This document shows positions 56,205-64,000 of a DNA stretch of 64,000 bases, one piece after another. The DNA is from Haliclona indistincta (Eukaryota > Porifera > Demospongiae > Haplosclerida > Chalinidae). Location of the stretch: contig OZ024790.1 in assembly GCA_964017065.1 (NCBI GenBank), positions 5,876,737 to 5,940,736 on the forward strand. Reading direction: 5' to 3'. Under the pieces are notes generated by a model, which ran no database searches, had not been told where the DNA came from, and saw only the letters and a program-made list of their open reading frames with translations. A program made the translations under genes and the position numbers. The stretch's first letter is position 1. Each line of letters starts with the position of its first letter.

Positions 56205-56905
56205 CTAATGTACTGGTTCAATGTAGCTCACCCCTCACTGGTCTAATGTACAGGTTCAATGTAGCTCACCCCTCACTGGTCTAATGTACAGGTTCAATGT
56301 AGCTGACTCCTCACTGGTCTAATGTACAGGTTCAATGTAGCTCACCCCTCACTGGTCTAATGTACAGGTTCAATGTAGCTCACCCCTCACTGGTCTAATG
56401 TACTGGTTCAATGTAGCTCACCCCTCACTGGTCTAATGTACAGGTTCAATGTAGCTCACCCCTCACTGGTCTAATGTACTGGTTCAATGTAGCTCACCCT
56501 TCACTGGTCTAATGTAGTGGTTCAATGTAGCTCACCCCTCACTGGTCTAATGTACTGGTTCAATGTAGCTCACCCCTCACTGGTCTAATGTACTTGTTCA
56601 ATGTAGCTCACCCCTCACTGGTCTAATGTACAGGTTCAATGTAGCTCACTCCTCACTGGACTAATGTACTGGTTCAATGTAGCTCACCCCTCACTGGTCT
56701 AATGTACTGGTTCAATGTAGCTCACCCCTCACTGGTCTAATGTACTGGTTCAATGTAGCTCACCTCTCACTGGTCTAATGTACTGGTTCAATGTAGCTCA
56801 CCCCTCACTGGTCTAATGTACTGGTTCAATGTAGCTCACCCCTCACTGGTCTAATGTACTGGTTCAATGTAGCTCTCTCCTCACTGGTCTAATGTACAGG
56901 TACAA
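56205..56905. repeat. 38 bp tandem array, about 18 copies
   Basis: The unit GGTTCAATGTAGCTCACCCC plus TCACTGGTCTAATGTACT recurs with few substitutions. It carries no spacers. It lies in the spacer between the inverted homeobox arms. Confidence 0.9.
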
Positions 56906-56934
56906 TGTAAATGAATTCATCAATACAATCACTG

Positions 56935-57340
56935 ACTCATCGATTCGATCATCGAGTCATCCATTCGATCACACCAATCATCGAGTCATCCATTCGATCA
57001 CACCGATCATCGAGTCATCGATTCGATCACACCGATCATCGAGTCATCGATTCGATCACACCGATCATCGAGTCATCCATTCGATCACACCAATCATCGA
57101 GTCATCCATTCGATCACACCAATCATCGAGTCATCCATTCGATCACACCAATCATCGAGTCATCCATTCGATCACACCAATCATCGAGTCATCCATTCGA
57201 TCACACCAATCATCGAGTCATCCATTCGATCACACCAATCATCGAGTCATCCATTCGATCACACCAATCATCGAGTCATCCATTCGATTACACCAATCAT
57301 TTAGTCATCGATTTGATCACACCAATTGTCAACTCATTGA
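56935..57340. repeat. 29 bp tandem array, about 13 copies
   Basis: The unit is TCATCGAGTCATCCATTCGA plus TCACACCAA. Because 29 is not a multiple of three, more than one frame stays open across the array, giving spurious 147-300 codon frames. Confidence 0.9.
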
Positions 57341-57384
57341 TTCAATTTCACTAATGCATGTTTTTTATTATCCTCATGTGATTT

Positions 57385-58240
57385 CTCTAGATAGGTTTCA
57401 AGCAAGCAACAGAACCAAACTGATGGTATGGTATTGTTATTGTTTATCCACATGTCTTTCAATACAGAAAAAAGAAGATATGCTTTTAAGATTAGAATCA
57501 TTATTAATATGCATGCTCTTTTCTCAGCAGATAAATCAGCTATACAAAGACACTGTATTAGAGGTACTCTTACTGTTTATTAACATGCTATCTTTCTTAG
57601 CCTTGTTCCTGTCTCCACTATTATCAAAACCGAGAAGAGCAGTGCCTGGGAATGAGGCTAGTTATTCTACAGATGTACCCGAACAACAAGAAGATATGCT
57701 TTTAAGATTAGTTAATATGCATGCTCTTGTCTCAGCAGATAAAGCAGCTATACTAAGGTATTCTTACTGTATATTAACATGCTATCTTTCTTAGCCTCTT
57801 CCCGGCTCCACGGACCTGTATAAAGGTACCTGTTGTATATTGTCTTAGCTCATTTTACTACAGGACAAGACCCCATTTTTCACTTGTTTCTTACACACTT
57901 ACATGTGTGAATGGTGACAGGTATATTGTAGAATATTGTCTAACCTCTTTTCAATACAGATCAACCCATTTTACCAACAGAATGGTGACATGTATATTGA
58001 AGTGTATTGTCTTACCTCTTTTCAATACAGATCAACCAATTTTACTAACAGAATATGCTGACAGGTATATTGTTGTATGCTGCTTTATCTCTTTGTTTCT
58101 ACAGATCAAAAGACCCATTTTTACACTATTTTTACTTCATTAATAATAATATTTCTCTCATAGATTGAGCTTGTGTGATCACTGAGAGGTATATTGCTGT
58201 ATAATGTCTAATCTCATTTTTACTACAGGTCAAGACCCAT
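57385..58240 (+). other. Tandem array of miniature intron-like units
   Basis: Eight or so GT...AG units of 37-43 bases punctuate this stretch, for example 57901-57960 with GTATATTGTAGAATATTGTC ending CTTTTCAATACAG. Similar units end TTTCTTAG before CCTTGTTCCTG and CCTCTTCCCGG. Between them exon-like pieces repeat: GAAGATATGCTTTTAAGATTAG twice (57475, 57691) and ATCAACCCATTTTAC three or more times. A frame through the second piece reads MLLRLVNMHALVSADKAAIL. No protein family recognised. Confidence 0.45.
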
Positions 58241-58586
58241 TTGCATTTTCATCTTAATTTTGAGCTGTTGTATTTATCATTTGGGTTTTTCCAGAGAAGG
58301 TTTTATCCCATCGGGTTTTACTTCTCCGGTTTTTTCCCTTGGATGGTGTTGGGCCCGACCATCCATAAATTTTATTTCTTTGGCCTCAGCTCTGAAAGAA
58401 CTATATCAATATCATTTTAGTGATTTGTAAGATTTTCATTAAAATTACATTTACATTGTATAATATTTCAAAATAAAGCGAACAGATTGGGCACTAGCAA
58501 GTGTGTGCTGAGCGCTGCCTATGTTGAACACAGTTGAAGTATTTTTATAAGGCAAAGAGTATGTATATGTCCTTAGTTCTTACACA

Positions 58587-58739
58587 ATGAGGAATAGAGT
58601 TCTTATTCTGCTAAACACTCTGCAGAAGCAGGTTGAAATGCAGGCAGAGGCAATTGCAAATCTTACTTCTTACCTGAAACAGCAGCTCAAAATAATAACT
58701 GCCCGAAACGGCTTAACTGCATTCCCCTATTTTAAGAGT
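58587..58739 (+). CDS. Short coiled-coil frame
   Basis: A 51-codon frame, MRNRVLILLNTLQKQVEMQ then AEAIANLTSYLKQQL, predicts a short amphipathic helix. The inverted arm keeps the same helix at 53830-53900 with a stop after QQLAAD. Conservation in both arms hints at an exon end, but no splice partner was found and no function can be given. Confidence 0.25.
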
Positions 58740-61700
58740 TAACTGAGACCACCGGACACATTTTTTTATAATTTAAAAGAAGAGAGAGTAGAACAGTGAG
58801 TGCAGCATTATTTTTGTGTCTAGAGTAGACTTTAAGGCTCCCCTTTAGCTGTACTGGTAGGCAGCTGGCAAGCATGATTCGTCCAATGCTGTTTATAGTA
58901 CTCTGTAAAAATAATTTCTTGAGCTATTTCATGCTCTGCTTCCCTAGCTATTAATTGATTTTGGTTCAAGAGTTTTGTTGGGAGACAATTTACCGCTCTC
59001 AGTTGTTAATTGCGTGACCAAGTAACGATTCCATGTCTAGTGCTGTTTGACCAACAAACAAGCAGGTAAGCACCATGATAGCGGTTGTACAGTAGGGGAA
59101 CTTACATATTTGAATGAAAAAGCATTGTTTATGATTGAGAGTGATTGACCAACCAACTGTACTGTATTAGTAGTAACCCTGCTAAACAGCACTGTGCAAA
59201 CCAGCTATTCTACAGTATAAGCACATGAGAAAGTGGTTTTTAATACCAACTAAGAAATTGGTCATGAAAATTCAAAACGTTAAGGAAGAATTCGTCCTCC
59301 CAGGTGCTGTGGTTCTGTGAGATGGTATGTAGCTTGCATAGCTACTATCTGCTGCTATGCTAAATCCGTGGTGCGACTTTCCCAGATATTTAGTACCTAG
59401 GGCGCGAATCGCATATCGCCGCACGCACACCTGTACCCTGGGCTTCCTTAAAACCTGCGTGAACTGTTCCTACGCTACATTACAGGCGCTACTTGCAAGT
59501 TCTGCTCGGAATCTCTACACAAGAAGAAAACCCGCAAGAAAGGGCGAGAGATGTCCCGAAAAGAAGAACTCTCTCCCGAGATTCTCAGCAAAGAAGAAGT
59601 ACCAGGCCGTCCTGCGAATAACAACGAGTCTTTTGGTTAGCCCGGTGAATCACATGTAACACTGAACTGTAGTGCTTCAATTTGTACTTTCAGTACTATT
59701 TAGCCTCGCACATCTAACCATACATTCTCATTCTGCAGGCGAGAACTATGGATCAGACTTTAGCGTCTCTACTCTCCTCCATACCAATCCTCCTCCCGCG
59801 GATTCTGCAACAACTCGCCAGGGATATGGTAACTCGATGGCTGTGTACGACTCTACTCCTACCCAACCACCGCCTCCATCTGGTTGGCAGCTGCTCTTGC
59901 CCTCGGACCAAGGAGTCGTGGAAAGCTGTGACCACTCAGTTGGATATCAGCCAGCACCCAACATGTCTCTGCTGACTCACTCGTACACTCAGCCACACCC
60001 GACAGGTTACGGGCACGCTGCTGCCTACCAGCTACGAGCCCCGCCTAGCTACTCTGCTGCCGTACAACAACAGAATCTCTACTACGCCGGCGGACAGTCT
60101 TCTCAGTACCCACGGCCGACGAACGAGGCGACAGTCTTCAAACCGCTAAAGCAAAAGCCACGACAAAGTAACTCAACTGGCTTGACCGCCGCCAATCAGT
60201 ACACTCAAGACTGGAGATCGTCTGACATCTACAGCAACGGCAGCACGAGCACAAGCAAATCCATCACACCTTCACCTACTGCAGAGAACACAGTAATTGG
60301 AGGCATTGAAAAAGACGAGGACAATCGTAACTCTGGTAACAACGATGGAAACGGTTAGTAAATCAACAACCATTAGCATAGAGTTTTTGTGATACTATGC
60401 ACATGTTCACTTGTTATTGATGTGTTTGTATTTCTCTGCAGGCAGCAGTATCAAACACGTTACCGACTCAGTGTGTGCTAATGAGCAGCAGGAAGACGAA
60501 GAGGATGAAGATGCTTCTAACAATAAGGAGAGCTCTGATGAGAGTGACACTAACTCCAACCAAGAGGACGAGAAGCCAAGGAAGCCAAAGAGGACACGAA
60601 CAGCTTACAGCAATTATCAGCTCGATCAGCTGGAGCTCGTCTTCACCAGCACTCAGTACCCTGACGTGTTTACCCGAGAAGAGCTGTCACGAAGACTGTG
60701 CATTAAAGAAGACCGGATTCAGGTGAGGATGGTCTTAATATGCACAACAAACACACATTGACGGAAGAGGTTGCAGTGACATCATTGGTTTTAGTGATTC
60801 AGTGTTTTGTTACAGGGACCCTCCAATCAGACTTAGTAAACTAATATTTCCTGACCTCTACATGTAGCATTGTGTAACAATACCTAATGCTTGACTCTTC
60901 TTCTTTATCCTAATACAGGTTTGGTTCCAAAATAGGCGAGCCCGTCACCGCAAACAAGAGAGAACAGGCAGTGTTAGTTTCCGAAGCCGCTATCGTCAGA
61001 AACATCTTAAGAAACTTCAAGACAAGCACACGATGATGCAGCTATATTCTCCTGGTCCATACGGTCAACCCTCTTCGTCAGTCTTTGCCTCTCCTGGAAA
61101 TTACCCGAATGGACAAGCAATTCCACAAGCTCTACCAGTCAGCCCTCACACTCCACTCTCCAATACCTCGCCGACAACTGCAATGCAGTACCCAGCTGTG
61201 AGCACTCCAGCACAACACGAAATCTCTTACAATGGTGTCCCTTCATTTCAGAATCTACTCTATTCTATGTCAAACGGGAGCTACCTAGCTCGAAACCACA
61301 GCACTGATGCTCAGCCGCAGTACACGTTTCAGTATCCAAGCTTCAGCACACTATTTAACACTCCCACCTCTGACAAGTGACCTATAGCACCATTCGTTTG
61401 ATCAAGATTATTTTGTATAAAACTTGTCCTGCACTGTGTGTAGGTTTATTAGTGTTTTGCTGCATTTAGATCTTTTTGTTTAAAAATTATTACTTGTGCA
61501 TAAAAATTTTTTAATGTCTTTTGCAGTAATACAGTTAATCTACACTGATTAGTCTATTAACTAAAAATTAGAGCAGATGAATAATCATCATTTGTACACT
61601 ATCTTCCTAATTTCGAGTGTACATTAATTTGTTAGTGAGTCAGGCTATGATAGTCGTAGACAGTCTAAGTTGCAAACACCCAATTTTTTAGAACTTACGA

Positions 61701-61997
61701 ACTCAGATTTTCTCACAACGAACCGGATAAGGACAACAAAGTTCGTGAACTAAAGAGATAGCATGAAAGTACACGATCAGAGTGTCTAGGTAATTTTGTT
61801 CAATGTTGGGAGTCTCCCCATTCTCAAATTTTGATGCACATCAGATCTAAAGTAGGCAGACATCATTGCAGGGACAAAGCCACTATGATCATGACCTGTG
61901 CTTATGAAGATATATTTTTTCTATCCTCAATGTTGGTATAACTACTAACACATTTTTCTACCAACAAACATGTATCAAGCCGAGCTTCATGTGAAGA
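58630..61997. repeat. Right arm of the inverted homeobox duplication
   Basis: Counterpart of 50361-53900 in the opposite orientation. Similarity ends on the right near CTTCATGTGAAG (61985-61997). Confidence 0.85.
59551..61380 (+). CDS. Paired-like homeobox gene, copy 2 (inverted duplicate)
   Basis: Exons 59551-59635, 59739-60353, 60442-60722 and 60919-61380 total 1443 bases, 480 residues. It has the same architecture as copy 1: MSRKEELSPEIL, a Tyr/Pro/Gln-rich region (QPAPNMSLLTHSYTQP), an acidic stretch, a homeodomain (RTRTAYSNYQLDQLEL, VWFQNRRARHRK) with an intron between residues 46 and 47, Gln at position 50, then an SYLARNHSTDAQ-type C-terminus. It keeps a 97-residue segment (PSYSAAVQQQNLYY through SGNNDGNG) missing from copy 1, and lacks three residues (EME) before the homeodomain. 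As the longer form it is probably nearer the original. Nuclear transcription factor by family. Confidence 0.85.
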
Positions 61998-62598
61998 ATG
62001 CTACTAATGCTCTTTAGCATGTTATTGTACACCCATATTTCAATAGTACTATTATCTAGCTGGTATTTCAAAGTAAGTAAAATTTACTACTAATACATCA
62101 TGATATAGAGTGTGTCAGCTATAATTATTGCAACGGATGAAGATTGTACTCTTGTTCAAACCTACGTACCATAACTTGTCATGTGTTTCTCAGCATAATT
62201 AGATAATTGTAGCATAATTGCCCTCATTATGCTACATGACAAATTCTAATTTTATTATTGTAATGAAGCACTCAAGATCATGCTAGTAAAGGAAGAGCAA
62301 GAAAATATTATTTTTCACTGGAACTATTGTGAGGTGGTATGCAGTGACATAGCTACTGATAGCACAGATCACATCAAGTTGGTGCGGACTGGTCTGATAT
62401 TTGCACTGTCTGGAGCGCAAAGCTGCGCTGCTGTCATAGAAGATTAGTAGAGTCGTCTAACTAACCAGCGGATCGAGATGTCTTGCCAAGAACTGAGTGC
62501 AACAGTGGCCTGATCTATGGTGAATCTGTAATGCTTGTAGTTGTTCAATTTGTTGTACTAGTGTTTGTATTAACAGAGTATTTAACACTTTTTTTATA
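61998..62598. other. No gene recognised
   Basis: A/T-rich sequence between copy 2 and the third homeobox paralog. A short inverted repeat AATTGTAGCATAATTG/CATTATGCTACATGAC-like word lies at 62204-62240. Nothing else supported. Confidence 0.4.
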
Positions 62599-63847
62599 AT
62601 GACAGGCAAGCATTATGCGTGCGGCTACAAGTCTACACAGCCACCTTCTGCATTTAAGTTGCAGCTGCCCTCCAACCAAAGCTATGAGGGTGATCGCGAA
62701 AGCTCAGTTGACGTTCCATGTGCCCAGCCACACCCTGCGGCATCTCATGTGCGACGCGGAGCCCCACCTAGCAATCATCCTGGATATGAAACCGAAGATG
62801 GCAACGTAGAGAAAGCTAGTGAAGTAAAAGGTCAGTGTATTTACATACTTTTACACATGTTATCTGTTTTAATATCTCGGCTGACTGCAGCAGCACTGGT
62901 ACGCCAGATGATGATTGCAGAGAGGCGGAAGATTTTGAGGAGACTTCTGATGAAAGTGACACCGAGGAGATTGAGCCTAAGAAGGCAAAGAGGACCAATA
63001 CAGTCTACAGCAGCAATTAGCTTGATAAGTTAGAGCTGGTATTAATTTTATTAGTTACTCATGATATCCGAATACCAAAGTTCGCGAGGAATACTCTTAC
63101 AAAGACTCAGTATCAAACAAGACAGAATCCAGGTACTGATCTTACACTGTTAAAAATGGGGTGTCACTGCGACACCCCTGTTTGTCATTTTTCCACGGGT
63201 CCACTGACAAAACTAGTTTTAAACGGTTTTAAACTGACAATCTAGGGTGTCACACACTGTGGTGTCAGTGTGACACACTAGATTGTCAGTTTAAAACCGT
63301 TTAAAACTAGTTTTGTCAGTGGACCCGTGGAAAAATGACAAACAGGGGTGTCGCAGTGACACCCCAGTTTTAACAGTGTACCATGCATATCAAAAACACC
63401 TTAAAAATACACACACTTCTTACTTTCTAAACCAGGTATGGCTTCAAAACAGGAGAGCACAACAGAGAAGATTAGAAAAAACAGGCAATGTTGGCTACCA
63501 AACAAGATTCCGTCAAAAATGTCCAAAGAAACGTCAAGATGACGTACACATGATGAGGCAAATGCATTACTCTGTTTGCCTGACAGCCCCCACACTCCTC
63601 TCACCCCCTCACCAATGCAATGGACGTCGCCTGTCAGAACCTCAGCTTCTTAGGTGTGCAGGCACAGTTCACAAACCTGCCACTCAGCTCCAATAACACT
63701 CTGCTCCTCAGCACCACAGCAATGCAATGGTCGGTGAATACTGAAGTACCACCATACAATGGTGTCTCCTCATTTCTGGATACTTACTCCACAACCAATG
63801 GCAGCTACATCTATGACTACTCTTCAACTGTGGAAACAGTACACTAA
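62599..63847 (+). pseudogene. Third paired-like homeobox paralog, decayed
   Basis: Pieces in copy-2 order: 62605-62831 (GYKSTQPPSAFKLQLPSNQ, CAQPHPAASH; donor GTCAGT), 62880-63020 (TSDESDTEEIEPKKAKRTNT, then a stop inside the homeodomain after VYSSN), a frameshifted remnant to about 63130, a MITE, then 63436-63850 (VWLQNRRAQQRRLEKTGNVGY, and a tail with PPYNGVSSF and NGSYIYDYSS). The stop at 63018, loss of helix 2, and Leu for Phe in WFQN show it cannot encode a homeodomain. The exon border before VW is the same intron position as in the intact copies. Confidence 0.8.
63145..63378. mobile_element. TA-flanked palindromic MITE
   Basis: A 234 bp near-perfect palindrome with ends CACTGTTAAAA and TTTTAACAGTG, flanked by TA at 63143-63144 and 63379-63380. 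Tc1/mariner-type target. It lies in the homeodomain intron of the decayed paralog. Confidence 0.85.
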
Positions 63848-64000
63848 CACTCACACTTATGACAAATGCTCATTCCTATTAAATTCTAGTTCTTGTTGCA
63901 TAATTATTATGAAGAATATTGGGTAAAATGACATTTTATTAACTTTCTTAAAACATTTACAATTTTCGCTAAACTGAAGTTACATAATAATTATAGTAAG

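Noticed and set aside
56205..57340. CRISPR-like repeat arrays
   Set aside because: The units are contiguous tandem repeats of 38 and 29 bp with no unique spacers, in a eukaryotic context.
56892..57794. A 300-codon plus-strand open frame and an overlapping 147-codon one
   Set aside because: They are produced by the 29 bp tandem array, which leaves several frames open; residues just repeat SSHPFDHTNHRVIHSITP-like units with no start or splice support.
59672..59740. MLQFVLSVLFSLAHL as a signal peptide start of homeobox copy 2
   Set aside because: This is the intron before exon 2; the acceptor CTGCAG at 59738 and the in-phase upstream exon from 59551 explain the gene better.

Overview
The window is animal nuclear DNA: short GT-AG introns, a spliced leucine-rich-repeat gene, paired-like homeobox genes with the classic intron inside the homeodomain, and dense eukaryotic transposon debris (hAT, pogo/CENP-B type, BEL/Pao, gypsy, LINE, many foldback elements). 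Introns of tens of bases and the mix of transposon families suggest an early-branching metazoan, most likely a sponge. The taxon is inference; no marker gene fixes it.

Layout. 0-7.9 kb: a foldback element, a nearly complete multi-exon hAT element (2393-5348, one in-frame stop and one lost splice acceptor) and a degraded BEL/Pao pol (5470-7630). 8-34 kb: one large repeat complex. A compound unit U-R-D (8.19-10.56 kb) recurs at 17.9-21.36 kb, where a 1.23 kb insertion splits it. Next to it lies an approximately 8.4 kb block X holding one hAT nested in the intron of another, a foldback element, pieces of a pogo-type transposase, a LINE 3' end and a gypsy RNase H. X plus U recurs at 25.9-34.05 kb. 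Between the copies (20.7-23.7 kb) sits a multi-exon gene I do not recognise. Its confident exons are almost all whole codons long, Lys/Ser rich with an AT-hook, and one exon cassette is tandemly duplicated. 34-37.8 kb is mostly empty with a few repeats.

37.8-48.2 kb (minus strand) is the best host gene: LRRC40. Twelve exons join in phase into a 524-residue protein; the first half of its second LRR block was not found. Its introns hold a 668 bp element with a perfect 9 bp target duplication, a TTAA-flanked 1.07 kb palindrome and two other inverted-repeat elements. A CT microsatellite lies directly against one splice acceptor, and a 13-copy 50 bp minisatellite repeats an exon end together with its 5' splice site.

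49.4-63.9 kb is a paired-like homeobox cluster: a minus-strand copy (51.0-52.5 kb, 386 aa), a plus-strand inverted duplicate (59.55-61.38 kb, 480 aa) and a third decayed paralog (62.6-63.85 kb). The inverted arms are about 3.4-3.5 kb, separated by a 4.7 kb spacer of tandem and direct repeats. No bacterial features, CRISPR arrays or rRNA were seen; the only tRNA-like sequence is a degenerate T-arm within a repeat.
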